Shown here: one piece after another, positions 44,839-56,916 of the stretch
Layout: each line of letters starts with the position of its first letter
How positions within the stretch are numbered: the first letter of the stretch is position 1
Source of the DNA: Amaurobius ferox
Taxonomy: Eukaryota; Arthropoda; Arachnida; Araneae; Amaurobiidae
Direction of reading: 5' to 3'
DNA length: 64,000 bases
NCBI GenBank assembly: GCA_951213105.1
Contig: OX578145.1
Span: 114,972,239 to 115,036,238, forward strand
The notes under the pieces: generated by a model
The model's input: only the letters and a program-made list of their open reading frames with translations
The model's database searches: none
Told to the model about the DNA's origin: nothing
Made by a program: the position numbers and the translations under genes

Positions 44839-47253
44839 TTTCACTAGTTTCAGTTTGGAGAAACTGCGTTCTCCTGATGCAACGGTAACAGGCAGTGTCA
44901 ATAGAATTCTTATCGAAATATATAAATTGGGATAAATCGATACAAGTTGGTTTTCTAAAATATAATTTAAAATAACTTTAGGGGATAAATCTTTTAATCT
45001 ATTGCATATTGATCTTATTTCGTCATAAAGCTCTAACCCATTTATATCACTTTCATTTTTATCAGTTAGTTTGGATTCCAGGTTTGTACAGCATTTTAAC
45101 ATTTCATCATCAGGTTTTCCTATATTAAATAAAAATCCAAATAGCGAGTTGCATTCCATTAATTGGCTAAATCGGTCAGAGACTGAATTTATTGCTGTGT
45201 CCAATATTGCGTTATAAAAATTTATTCTAAATTTTTTTTCTGGGTTGATGATTGGTTCATCTTCTGCTTCATAATTAAAATGCTTTTTCCTCCTCTGTGA
45301 TCTCATTTCTTTTGGAAATTCGGGTACCATCTCCATTGTTTCAGCGAACAGTACAGCATTCTGTTTAATAGAAATGAATTTTTCATCGGTTCTGAGATTT
45401 TCAAGAAATTTTTTTGTGTGTTCCAAGGATTCCAGTGCTGTAGCTATATCAATCGATATTCCTTGCAGAAGTTTGCTAGAAATATTTATTTCGTATAAAA
45501 CCTCATACCAAAGAACAATGCTGAACAAAAATTTGAAACAGTAAATTCTATTTATAATACCATTTGCTTCTACTTTCGTTTTTATTCCACTTTGACCAGT
45601 TAAAGAACTATCTTCCGATATTGAAATAAGTGCCTTATATATGTCAGCAATTTGATATCTAACAGCCTTCACTGCATCCACTCGACTTTCCCACCGAGTT
45701 TGGCTTAAGGGTTTTACAGTAAAATTCTTTACATATTTTTCAATAATGCTCCATCGAAATGTTGATCCGGAAAAAAAGTTGTAAATACACTGAATTATAT
45801 CAAAAAAACTAGCTGCTTCAATATTGCAATTAGCTGCATCGTTTAATACTAAATTTAAAGAATGTGCACTGCACGGCACAAAATATGCTCGTGGGTTTAA
45901 ATCTTTAATTAATTTCTGAACCCCATTATTTTTTCCTTTCATATTTGAGCCGTTATCATATCCTTGGCCACGGATATCCTTTATTTTTAGACCAAGTTCT
46001 TCTATGACATTAAGAATTATTGACGCTATACCCGTGCCAGTTGCATCACATATTGGTACAAATGCAATAAATCTTTCTTCAATTCGAAAATGTTCAATTT
46101 GAACATTGTCATTATTTAGATTATTTATTTTCACATATCTAATTATTAAAGTCATCTGTTCCTGATGTGAAATATCGGGTGTGCAATCTAAGATGATTGA
46201 AAAGTATTTAGATTTCATAATATTTTTTACAATAACGTATTTTATTTTATTTCCCAACATCTTGATAATTTCATTTTGGACCATTTTTCCCAGATAATGT
46301 ACATGCGTTTTCTTGTTCTTTATTCTCTTTAAATGGTTTGCCATCACATCATCAAATTCAGCTAAAAATTCAACCAATTTCAGGAATTTACCATTATTTT
46401 TTTCATACAATTTTTCTTTTGTCCCCCTGAATGCCATATTTTCAGTAGCAAGCAGCTTTATAATGGCTACTATTCGCTTAAGGACATCCACCCAGTGTTT
46501 CTGTTCGGATTTAATCATTCGCAATAAATCACTGTCGAGTGTTTTTCCTGTGTCTAACCTCTTTTTAGCATCCATCCACATTTGGAAACAATTATGGTGT
46601 TCTGGTGATTTTTCATGACGATGTAAAATTGACTATATGTGTTTCCAGTCTGAATTTCCTTCTGTCGTTAGAGATGTTCTCGCAGTAGAAAATAATTTGC
46701 AGCAGAAACAAAATACAGAGTTTGTTGATATGGAATAAACTAGCCATTCCCTAATTATTTTCTCTCCGTTATTCATAATTCGAGTGTAATGTGTACTACT
46801 AAAACAGCGATTTTGGCCATTTTCGCTATTATCTTTTGGGAAATCAATATCATAAATTTGCACGGGTCCTTTTTGTAAAATAGTACATGTTGTGGCACTA
46901 TTCAACGATGACCAATTAGATGGATCCTCAAACGGATTTTTAACGTTATGTAATCCTGATGGATTCTCTTTTTCGACAAAGTTATCTTCAACGTCTTTTC
47001 CTTTTAATAAATTTTCACCGGCATTGCTTTCATTTATTTTAGAATTTTCATTTTCGTTGTTTTTGAGAATCTCAAAATTATCTCTTATAGCAGATGCACC
47101 ATCTGTAACATTCTGGTTAGGTACTGATGGTTCTAAATATTGCAGAAAAGCACCTTGTTGCTTTATTAAATTCTTTTCTCTTTGTTCTTTTAATTTCTTA
47201 TATTGTCTTCCAGACAGACGATTTTTTTTCTTTAACGGAGCTTTCCCAGACAT
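44692..47253 (-). pseudogene. hAT transposase, TTF-zinc-finger/DUF4371 type, one in-frame stop
   Basis: Starts at the ATG at 47253 and ends at the stop near 44692 (854 codons with the stop). The first 206 residues have a basic N-terminus (KKKNRLSGRQYKKLKEQREK) and end in a TTF-type zinc finger (NGEKIIREWLVYS, VFCFCCKLF, DWKHI). A TAG at 46633-46635 interrupts directly after DWKHI, and the same frame continues (SILHRHEKSPEHH). In the following 629 residues, LDCTPDISHQEQ holds the first catalytic Asp (D132 of that part) and RGQGYDNGSNMKG the second (D209). Next come CSAHSLNLVLND, the WxSR-like RWESRVDAV, and the C-terminal hAT dimerisation motif SGERSFSKLKLVKNYLRSTM (from 569). The family catalyses cut-and-paste with 8-bp target duplications, matching the element ends. 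It is related to proteins often annotated as ZMYM1-like. Intact apart from the one stop, so relatively young. Confidence 0.93.
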
Positions 47254-47452
47254 AATAGATTCTGTCAGAATAAAAAAAAAATTAAATAATTAATTGAAAA
47301 ATATTACGGGAAAATTTGTTATAAAAAGCAGTGGTAAGCACCGGACATACCGTTTTGAAATGGTACCACACTCAAATACCGTCTACGTTGAAATGATTTT
47401 ATTTTAAAGTTGTCGATTGAAAGGATTTCACCAATCAAAGCATAAAATATCA
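47254..47452. other. Region 5' of the transposase gene
   Basis: The presumed promoter/5' UTR of the transposase (minus strand). No promoter motif can be supported. Confidence 0.4.
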
Positions 47453-50094
47453 GAAAATAAAATAGGGCATCCATCATTTTTTCCCAGAGTAAAAATTGTG
47501 ATTTTTATAGTTGTTTTTTAAATTTATATTTAGTATTGCATCCATCCAGAATGTAAACGAAGTGATTGTAAAGATGAGTTGCATAAGAATTGCGGATTTC
47601 TTTTCACGCAAAATTATTAACTCTGGAGTGTGGAATAAAAGTGTATGAATGAAATATTCACAGATTTTGCATAGAGAGCTAAACGATTTACATTTCGATG
47701 ACGTCATTTGAATAAAGTTCATTTTTTTCGACGCAGTTTTAAGTTTTCAAGTAAAATAAATCATCATAGTTCTATGATAATTAAAGAAATATGTCAGCGC
47801 TGAATGTATCGCTTTTTAGAGATGTTTAAATAAAATTTCATTTCAGTTGGAAAGTATTCATAATCAATGCTTTATGCATGATTGATCTTTTTTGCTTTAT
47901 TTTGACTGAAGAATCCAACAGAACGAGAAATTTCAAAATCCTTTATATAACAAAGTTCGTATAGCGCATTTAAATTCTTCTGACTAATCGAATTTAGCAT
48001 TAAAAAACCGAAAAATACTTTGTTCTTGATTTAGATTCAGATATTTCAAATACATTTTATTAGTTAATGCATGAAAAATAATGTTTACCAAATATATACA
48101 TGATTATTCATACTCATTAAAATTATTAAAATTAATTCTTTAAATGTTTTTTTTATATTAAGATTTTAAAGATACAAATGAAAAGTAGTAATAAAATTAA
48201 AATATAGAAATTAAAATACCACAATTTTTGAAATTTAAGAATTGTCGAGTATTTGGAAAAAGTCGCGACTATTGAAAATTAATAAGTACTTTTTTCTGTT
48301 TTTCAGTATACCGTTGCAGCTGCGGTTTTTTTTATTATTATTTTTTTTTTCAGTAACGAGTATGGACACCTCATAAATTTGCTAAATTAAAAGGAAACGT
48401 GTGAGTGAATAATAAACCATGAAAGTGTGAGGACTAAAGTTGAGGATTGCAAGGTCAGTGTATAAAGCGCTCAGGTGCAAAGTTCTTCAGGTGCACATTG
48501 ACGTTTTGTGAACCACTACCTCAAAGCTATTACATTTAAAGTTATTAAAATCGGGTGAATGAATTGATTTTCTATGTTTACTTGAGAAAGCTACACAGCG
48601 AGAGCAAGAGGGGACAAATTCCCTTTAGAAACAGTATCACCATCACTTTATGAAAATCATTTCATTTCATCTAATAACATATCAAACATTTAAGCTCTCT
48701 AAATTTAGAAGTCAAATTATCAATTTAGAGAATGTAATCCATTACATTATTTTCTATATATATAATGCAGCAATAATTTATAATACATAACTGAATTTTA
48801 GGTATTATTTTTAATTTCTTTGCATACATATAATGCATAGGCAAAATATTGTGACGGAATTGAACACTTTAATTCAAATTTTTGATGGTTTTTCTAAGAT
48901 ATGTACGTTTTGCGCACTCTTCAACTCGAATAGAATATTTTTGAGGATGTCTGTGCGTATGTGTGTGTAATGGATGTTAGGGGGACAACATATCTAGAAC
49001 GAATGGATCGATGCGAATAAAATTTATAATTTTAAAGGAAATCAAACATTTGGGTGGCCTCAAATTTTCAAACTCGATCACGTTATATATAAATTTTCCT
49101 TAGAAATCAAATGGAACTTATTTTAGAACGATAGCATTAACCGTTATCGGGCAATTGTATGTTTTCAAATAAATTGATCAAAACCGATATATAAAATTAA
49201 ACAAGAAAGATCAAACATGCATAAAGCATTCATTATGAAACGCTTTCCAACTGAAATGCAATTTTATTTAAACATCTCTAAAGTGCAATACATTCAGCGG
49301 TAATATTTTTAAAATTATCACAGTACTAAAATAATTTATTACATTTGAAAACTTAACACTTCATTGGAAGAAATGAACTTTATTCAAATAACGTCATTGA
49401 AATATAAATCGCCTGGTTCAGTGGTTCTCTATGTAGAAGCAGTAAATATTTCATTCATACACTTTTATTCCATTCCTTTCATTCATCACAATACTACAAT
49501 AATTTATTTTATTTAAGAACTTAAAACCATGGAGGTAAACGTAATTTAACTTTATGCTTAAAACTTCATTCAAGAAGTCTGCTATAAAATCGTCTGTTCT
49601 CTATGTAAAATTAATTAATGTTTCATTCATTGATATCAGTTATATTTCAGACTCAAAGAGCTAAATAATTTGTGTTAAAGAAATTCAGCAATTCTTATAC
49701 AACTCATCGTGCATCTTTATGTGTTTACATTCTCCATAAGTGAAAATTAGTCTTCCTTGTAAAAATAATCAAAGTTGGATGATCATTTAAACTCAAATAT
49801 ATTGTTTCAGAATATAGATGCACAGAAATTAAGCAAAAATAAAGCGGTTTTAGGACGGAGACAACACTAAATATAAATTAAAAAGGACTTTAAAAATCAC
49901 GGTTTTGACACAAGATGTATTGCATTGATCCTTTAAACTCAAATATATTGTAATTGCGTCATTTCAGAATATAGATGCACAGAAATCAAGCAAAAATAAA
50001 ACAGTTTTAGGACGGATACAACACTAAATATAAATTAAAAAGAACTTTAAAAATCACTATTCTGACACAAGATGGATGCCATATTTTATTTTGA
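47453..50094. repeat. Fold-back structure with long inverted arms
   Basis: aaaataaaatagggcatcca (47453) is mirrored by the reverse complement of gatggatgccatattttatttt (50071-50094). The arms continue inward: 47480-47900 matches the reverse complement of 49205-50070. Shared blocks are atgaactttattcaaat, acgtcat, gaaat, atatttcattcat, acacttttattcca, caattcttatRcaactcat and catgcataaagcatt. The right arm is longer because of internal duplications, one at about 49488-49620 and one with ~146-bp period at 49788/49934. The loop (47900-49200) holds nothing coding. Confidence 0.75.
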
Positions 50095-51189
50095 AGTGGG
50101 CCACGTGATTTCTTCATATAATATGGGTATAATTATTATTTTAATTTTTATTTAAAAAACTACGAATATATTTTGCTGAAGTTTTTTTTTCATATTTTTT
50201 ATGGGATAATTTGAATATTTCCTAAAATTTTCGAAGCAATTTGTGAATTTTAAATTCGGTTAAAAAATGTTTGAAAAATTAGATCCTATAGGGTTCAATG
50301 TACTTCATTTGTCCAACCCGGGTTCAGTCCAAAACAAATTGGGTGATATTCGTTTATATTCCCATACGTCCCACAGACCGCCTGAACAACATACTAAAAT
50401 TCCATTTTGAGAAAATCATTTTTACGGCAGTTATCGTGCTAACGGACAGACAGACAGACAAAATGAACAAAGTCATAAACACTTTTCAACTATGTTGTAA
50501 AGTGTTAAAAAATAATATTTATGCCATAAATCCAGTAACGTCACTCTCGTAGTTATAGCACGTTCCATTTATGGGAAAAGACATGTTTTGTTTTGCTCAA
50601 TAATGTAGCAAATTTCTATTTTCGTTCGCTTAATTTAATGCTAAAATTATTGTTAAACAAATTTGGAACGTGCATATACGTTTTTATCCCCCTGAGTTTA
50701 TCAGAGGTTTCAGGTCAGAAGTAACTTACTTCATTATGTAGTATACTAAAAGTTGCTCTCATCATTTTAGTTTTTTCTCAAAATAAAGTTTTATTTAGTA
50801 ATTGCACAAATGTTAAGAATTATTTATACATCTTAGTAAAATATAATAAACAAAGCAAACTCATGAATAAATTGAGAAAAAGGAGAAATGAAGAAAAGGC
50901 ATTCACTTATTACGAAGCAAAGATATAATATGATAAGTCAATTCAAAATTTTGCAGGGGATTATCAGTAATTTATTTAAATAGTTAATTTTGAAATATCA
51001 AAATATAATGCAAAATACTTAAATGTATTGAGTTTTTGGTGTCTTGGATAAAAATCAGGAACCCTATGTAGCATTTAGGAGCTGTATGTGACTGTCCATT
51101 GTAACCTCCTCTAAAATCCATTGAAACCTCCTCTAAAAATTCACAGTGACATAGATACAGAATAATGGAATACTAATCAAATTACCAGT
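50095..51189. other. AT-rich DNA with a repeat ending in (ACAG)n
   Basis: 50280-50462 (gggttcaatgtacttcattt…ggacagacagacagacaaaa) looks like part of a dispersed repeat of the same general style as R2 and the 49.0-kb block. No gene seen. Confidence 0.4.
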
Positions 51190-51662
51190 GTTTTATTGTA
51201 TCACTAGAACGAATGACCGGCGTTGCCCAGGTCATAATTAAACACCTGCTACTTATAATAAAACATTTACAGATGAAACTACTAAATTTTCTTTAAATTC
51301 TAAACTGCCGTCAAATTTTCACGCACGCTACAGGCAAAACACGCTCGCCGCAAGGCAACAAATAAATAAAAGATTCAAAACCTGTACGAGAAATACATAA
51401 CAGCAAATTGTGATGGTAGCTGTTATATCCTATGAGTAGCTGTTACATCGTATCGGTGGCTGGATATTAACTGATTTTAAACATTTAAACATTTGTTAAA
51501 ATATCTTATTAAAAATCTGAAAAAGGCCATTGTTTCACATTAGTTAAGGTATAGATGCTACTGTGTGAAATGCCTCAAATCTGTAAGTACGATAGATATT
51601 GCACGACATTGCAGACAAACAAACAGATATATTTTTCTTTCTATTATTATAGATTCACTGAA
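51190..51662. repeat. Probable dispersed repeat
   Basis: Begins near gaatgaccggcgttgcccag and ends near gcagacaaacaaacagatat and attattatagatt. A GC-richer accggcgttgccc start and a cagaca…atagat end resemble a repeat style seen elsewhere in arthropod DNA. Only one copy is recognised here. Confidence 0.4.
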
Positions 51663-53630
51663 GGTAAAGGCAATAGAAACGTGATGCTTAAAATGTCCCT
51701 GAGTTCGTGACACTTAAATAAATGAAAATATATGAAAAGTTTTTGAAGATATAAAAATCTAATCCAAATGCGGAAAAGATAAATGTGTCAAAAGATAAAG
51801 CACTTCAAGATAAGACTAAGTGAAAAAGACTCATATTTGAAAATTATGTAAAAAATCATATAATTGGGGGATTGGGCGGTATAAAATCGAAATAATTTGT
51901 TTCTTCCTTAGTTTTGGAAAAGACAAAAAAAAAATAAATAAAAAAAAAAATAAAAAATAAAAAATAAAAAAAAACTGAAAATATTTAAAGATGCATTAGT
52001 CCAACCGAAACATAAGGAAATACCCAAATGTTTCCAAATTAATTAAAAAAGGGGGAGGGGTTAGAAATTAAAAAAAAAAAGAAATCAAGTGGGGTAATAA
52101 AAATAGGACGTATTTAAGGATAAGGGAAAAATAAAAAATCCAAATTTCACTTTTTGCATTCATTGGAGGAAAAGGAACGTCAATGTTTCATTTTTTTCTT
52201 GGTTTTGTAAAAAAAAAAATAATAATGAATAAAAAATACACCACATACAACTTTATATAGAAAAATAATAACTCGAATATTTCAAGTTGACTGGAATAGA
52301 GTGATAAGGATAAATTGTGGGATAGAAAAAAATCACAATATCAAATGTGCATGCTACAAATTCTAAGATTATTTACTTAATAGTGTATTACATTACATTC
52401 TAATTATAACTAAAATTGCAATTACACAAAAATAATATATATACAGATTATTAAATGTATATATAGGCAGAAATTTATATGCATGAGCAAAAGAATTTGT
52501 CAAATTCGTAGCTATTCTGTCTATAGAATAAATTTAATAATTTACAAAATAGCTCTAACAATTTTAGAACAACTTTTGCATTTTTAAGCAAATATTCATA
52601 AGGAAATATTTTATTTCCGAAAAACCTTTAGTATCTTTTTTTATGTAAATAAAACTAGGAAAAATGATTAAATGGAGATCATTTTAATCCCGCGTACAAT
52701 AAATTGTCTCTAAAATCATTATAGAAGAGCCATGGGCCTATAGGTATTATTTTGGTACTTAAAATAAAAACATTTCTTTGTTTATCATTATTATTCTGTG
52801 GTCAATTGCATAATCTAAACTCACCAAAATATGTAATCTAATAATAAATCTATATTCAGCAAAAAACAGTCAACTAAGAAATTTTAGGAAAATATTTTAA
52901 GCAATTGAAAAAAAATTACCTAAATAATTAGAAAACTCTCAACAAAAGAAGAAGATCCGTAAGACAGACATATAAGAAGATGAATCTGTGAATCTCATAC
53001 AGCACGGCAGTGATATAAGAATACTTTGAACACTTCTAGCCACTGTGCTATCTGAAAAAAAAATACACAGAATACTCTGTGGGAAAATGCTTCAACTGTC
53101 CTCCAGCCAAGCTAAATGAGCTTCGGCAAAAATGACCAAAAGAACAACTATTCTTATGGGACGCTCCGGGGCTCCGGGGCTCCGGTCGGCTGTCCGCATA
53201 TTTTATGACATATAAAAGCACCCTTTCTTTTCTTTCTGCCCCTTCCAAATTTACAACCTTTTAGAAGTGCAATAGAGACCGCATCCATGTGTTTACAATT
53301 TTAATTTGAAACTAGGAGTAAATCGTGAGAATAGCCCTCGAGCTTTTTCGTAGCCGGTATTTGGGGAGAATGAATTCTCCCTCGGGGATTACAGATTACA
53401 GGCCTCACCCAGCTGCAAGCTGTATAAAATCTAATAATCTCCTAAGTGTTTGAGCGCACGTACTTTCCCGTTGAACTAAACATTGCTGCAAAAAAGACCT
53501 TATTACAGAAGTGAAAACGATTTAATTTTTTAATGTTTTAGTAAAATCTAAAAAGTTACATCAATTTCATTTATATTAAAATGGCACAGAATTGGTTTAA
53601 TTTCACAAAATTTTTGGGATGCGCCCGCAA
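51663..53630. other. AT-rich DNA, low-complexity A-runs, no supportable gene
   Basis: A-rich stretch at 51925-51972 and a triple gctccggg repeat at 53163-53186. The frame 53048-53248 (-) shows no domain. Confidence 0.5.
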
Positions 53631-53732
53631 AAGTCATTCTTACTACACCTAATTTCATTTCCAAATGGCCGCCCCTAATTATTCGGCCGCGTGGGCAATT
53701 GCCCACGCCGCCCACGCCTTAAACCGGGCCTG

Positions 53733-53925
53733 CACACACACACACGCACGCACGCACACACACACACACACACAGTCATCACTTCAAAAGTGTTTGATTC
53801 GTGATCAGGGATGCTTGAAACGTGCTCTCCCGTCGAAAACTCGAATTCGAATTTTCGACCCCATCACAATACTTTCCTTATACATTATGTATATAAGGAA
53901 AGTAATGTCATTACAAGAAAATCTG
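53733..53925. repeat. Dispersed repeat R2, unit A, right part
   Basis: Continues unit A after the 12-kb insertion: (CA)n, then atcacttcaaaagtgtttga, ttcgtgatcagggatgcttg and ctctcccgtcgaaaactcg, and the terminal hairpin actttccttata…tatataaggaaagt (53871-53903). It matches 56690-56820 closely. Confidence 0.88.
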
Positions 53926-54015
53926 ATGTGGGCCATAGGCGCCGAGTTTTCAAAATCTCAGGGGGGGCACAATACGATAAAGTTATATAAAAGATTCACA
54001 AAGTCGTTAAAGATA

Positions 54016-54295
54016 TAACAACTTACAAGGCCGCCTTGAAGAAAGCAAGCATATGTCAGTCAGGTGACTACAATTGGTTCGTGGTCATTTTAAGCCCCTT
54101 CTTCAGGCCAAAAGAACAGTATCCGCCCTTAGCAACTGCCAAGAACGAACTGCCCAACGAACGGCAGTAGTGGTTGTTAAGAGCTCATACGGTTATTTTG
54201 TTCTGAAAAGGGGGGGTTATAATGCCATCGAAGCAACTCTAGTCACCTAACTGACATATATATATGCTTTCCTTAAGGAAGTTTTGTAAGTTATT
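54016..54295. mobile_element. MITE inside hAT-C
   Basis: About 55-bp imperfect inverted arms: the left (54016-54070) runs through acttacaa, gccttgaagaaagcaagcat, atgtcag and aggtgacta. The right (54240-54295) is its inverse with several mismatches (tagtcacctaactgacatat…aaggaag…ttgtaagttattg). The interior has no code. Confidence 0.75.
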
Positions 54296-54314
54296 GTCTT
54301 ACAAGCAGCAGTTT

Positions 54315-54520
54315 TGGAGTGAGATAACCGAGTAGTTAAGTCACGGGGATTGTACTCAGAGGACCCGAGTTCGGTTTTCGGCTTTGCCTAAACTGTACCA
54401 GTGTACGAGCACGTTAAATTTGTGGGTTTGAAAGTCCTTCTGAGCGAATAGATGGCATTGTCTCGGCGGTCTAAACAGATATCTTACACCTTCGGGTAGG
54501 TTGGACGGGCTGGGTCGAAA
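54315..54520 (+). mobile_element. Diverged SINE of the shared-body family, inside hAT-C
   Basis: A tRNA-like head (gataaccgagtagttaagtc A-box region, gacccgagttcggtttt B-box region) is followed by the same body landmarks as the SINEs at 10.7 and 31.8 kb: cgagcacgttaaat, gtgggttt, aagtccttctgag, cttacacctt…gggtaggttggac and gggctgggtc. Much of the centre is lost. Confidence 0.75.
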
Positions 54521-55686
54521 GTAAGATATCAGCAGTTTTATTTATTGTACGATAAATATTTTTAATCTTTTTAGGCCTATTTATATTTGTAAGCTAAGAG
54601 TTGATTAGGAAAATCCATATAGTTACTATGCATCAATACTAAAATATATAGTAATTACAATGGTTTTTACTATAAGAATTAACTAGTAGCAAAGCTGTTA
54701 ATTAATAAAAAAAAATCTGAACGTTAATACACGTTAACGCTTAATATCAACTCTTAACTACCTATCAGGTGATTTTGACACAAATTAAAACAATGAACCC
54801 AGCAATAATACAAAAGTATCTAAATACTATTGTCTATAGTTTAGTATTTTTAAATTAAATATGTAAATAAATTGATCATCACTATAACCATACATTCAGC
54901 TAAATTAAAAAATCTTTCAAACAAAGCAATTTATAAAAAAATATTATAAATAATATTTTTATGCAAAATTTGGATGACATGTTGGTTGACAATTCTTATC
55001 ATAACTAAAACTTTAATATTTTTATCAGGGGGGTGGGCTGAGTATACCTAGTGTGTGTGTGTGTGTGTGGGGGGGGGGGGGGGGCTAAGCTCCCTCTGGC
55101 CCTTGCCTGACTACGGTGCTGCGTCAAACGTCCGGTGCTCACAAGGAATTTACCCGCGGGGTTTGCAGCTTCAAACGGAATGGATGCCACCTGTAAAGAC
55201 AGCACTGATATATAGAATCCAGGAGTAATTACAGATGAGATCTCTTTAGGTAGACAAAATAAGTCATATCTACTTCGTGGTAATCGTTTATAGTTATTAT
55301 TGGAGGGAAACAGCTATTTTTTGGAAATGCCAATAACATGGCTGTAAATATTCCATTTCTCTTTAAATTATGTGGTCAGTCGAAAAAGTTCTGGTAACCA
55401 GGTGTTTTTGTCATTAGCGAAAACATGTTTTCTGGGAGTAAAGATCAGCTTGGTTTGTGTGCGAGATAGTTCAGGGAGCCATGGTAACTCTAACAAGGAC
55501 ACCGCCCTACCCGAAGGTATACGGGAAAGATGCACAGGGAGCCATGGTAAGGAAAATGTGAGCAAGACGGAACTGAAACGTGACATTTACATTGATGGGA
55601 TTTTTTTTCAATTATTTTTATGTTTAAAAAACTTCATTTTTTGGTATTTAGTAAAATATGAAGTTAGAAAAAAATCTTGAAATTTC

Positions 55687-55711
55687 CCAGAGGGGGCTTT
55701 GCCCCCTCTGG
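55687..55711. repeat. Perfect 11-bp-stem hairpin near hAT-C right end
   Basis: ccagagggggc, loop ttt, gccccctctgg. It is followed by further gggggc/gcccc repeats up to the terminal cggcgcctatg, as often seen in subterminal regions of hAT elements. Confidence 0.9.
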
Positions 55712-55764
55712 AAAAGTTCAGCGGGGGCTCGTGCCCCTCTGCCCCCCTGTAGTCGGCGCCTATG

Positions 55765-56821
55765 ATGTGGGCAACACATGACTTTCCTTATCTATAATGT
55801 AATGAATTTACTATTTTTACACTAAAAACATAGGTTTTTCTTATAGTAGATACTAATATTCCTTCCAAGATATTGAATTTTCGACAATTAGTCGTCATTT
55901 TCATTGATTTAGCGTTTTTATCCATTTGGCGAGACTTTCGTTAATTCAGATTTACTACTTTCACAGTAAAATCAAAATAGGCTATTCTTATATTTTACTT
56001 ATATTTTTTCCAAGATATTGAATTTTCGTCAATAATCGTTATTTTCATTGATTTAGCGTCATTTTTATCCATTTGGCGATATTTTCTTTGCTTGGTAACA
56101 TTTTAAAAAGTCGCCAAGTTGGCGACATTTCGCTAAATTCGTCGCCAAAACCTCGCCAAGCGTTATGGACGAAGAAATAAGTTGTTCTTACAGCAGATAA
56201 ATGACTATTGGCGTTCAAATACAAAAGTATTACTCAAAGTATCTTTCTTCATGAATGGAACGTGCTAGATCCACGAGAATGATGTCACCCAATTTATCGC
56301 ATGGTATTACATATGAAAAGTGAACATGTTTCTCAATAGGAAATATTTTTTTTTTCATTTTATATGACTTTTTAATAATTTTTTTGAAAAATGTGCAATA
56401 TCTCGAGAACAGTTCATGTTAGCGTTCTAAAATTTATGTCAATCGTTTTCTAATGAAAAATTACATAAGCAATGTCTATTTGCTTAACTTTATTAGTGGT
56501 TTTGATTTTTTGACGATTTTTTCAAAATTTTATTCGAAAATTTAGGAGGGTTCTGAACATTCGATTGCGTATAAAAACAATAGGCTTCCAGTGTTTACGG
56601 ATTGTGATTTTTGTACCAAATTTGGTTCGAATCGGTCCATTCGTTCGTCAGTTATCGTCTCCACAGACTCACTGACACACACACTCACAGACATCACTTC
56701 AAAAGTGTTTGATTCGTGATCAGGGATGCTTGAAAAGTGCTCTCCCGTCGAAAACTCGATTACGAATTTTCGACCCCGTCACAATACTTTCCATATACAT
56801 TATGTATATAAGGAAAGTAAT
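55765..56821. repeat. Dispersed repeat R2, unit B (uninterrupted)
   Basis: Same order as unit A without the 12-kb insertion: atgtgggcaacacatgactt, gatattgaatttt blocks (partly duplicated at 55862-55885 and 56012-56030), gtcgccaagttggcgac, tctcgagaacagttcatgtt, and a short CA/CT-rich run at 56670-56692. Then come aaaagtgtttgattcgtgat and the terminal actttcc…ggaaagt hairpin. Confidence 0.88.
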
Positions 56822-56916
56822 AAAATTTATGAAAATGTGAATTCCAATATAAATTTCACTTGTTGTAATACCAAATTTTTAGCCTCCCCAGTCTTAAATC
56901 TCATGCTTCGCTACTG

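Larger units (their letters stand above)
41679..53732 (-). mobile_element. 12-kb hAT element (hAT-B) with DUF4371 transposase
   Basis: The left end cagggccggctcaagga and the right end reverse-complemented caggcccggtttaaggc agree at 13 of 17 positions. Both ends continue with ggggccgcccct / aggggcggcc-like subterminal sequence. The flanks are cacacaca at 41671-41678 and 53733-53740, an 8-bp duplication (weak evidence alone, because it lies in a CA repeat). The intact unit B at 56650-56710 shows the uninterrupted site. The element carries the transposase at 44692-47253. At 12,054 bp it is unusually long for a hAT; a 197-bp array, a fold-back element and SINE-like pieces account for part of that. 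Confidence 0.8.
53934..55764. mobile_element. Third hAT-like element (hAT-C), non-autonomous
   Basis: The ends are perfect 12-bp inverted repeats, cataggcgccga (53934) and its complement ending at 55764. The flanks are identical 8-bp atgtgggc at 53926-53933 and 55765-55772, and excision restores the R2 sequence tctgatgtgggcaacacatg seen at 40911. It contains an inverted-repeat MITE, a SINE, a GT/G microsatellite (55048-55085) and a strong hairpin near its right end. No transposase was seen; the frame 55372-55680 has no domain. Confidence 0.85.
39588..56916. mobile_element. Outer hAT-like element (hAT-A), packed with later insertions
   Basis: The left end is cagtggcatagcg and the right end, reverse complemented, is cagtagcgaagca; about ten of the first fourteen bases agree. 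The 8-bp ctagcttg lies on both sides (39580-39587 and 56917-56924), and removing the segment restores a continuous minisatellite unit. CAGTGG-type ends and 8-bp duplications are hAT hallmarks. The present length (17.3 kb) results from nested insertions. No transposase of its own was seen outside the inner element. Confidence 0.65.

Noticed and set aside
53665..54018. 117-codon frame starting in the hAT-B right end
   Set aside because: It runs through the transposon end, a CA repeat and R2; not a gene.
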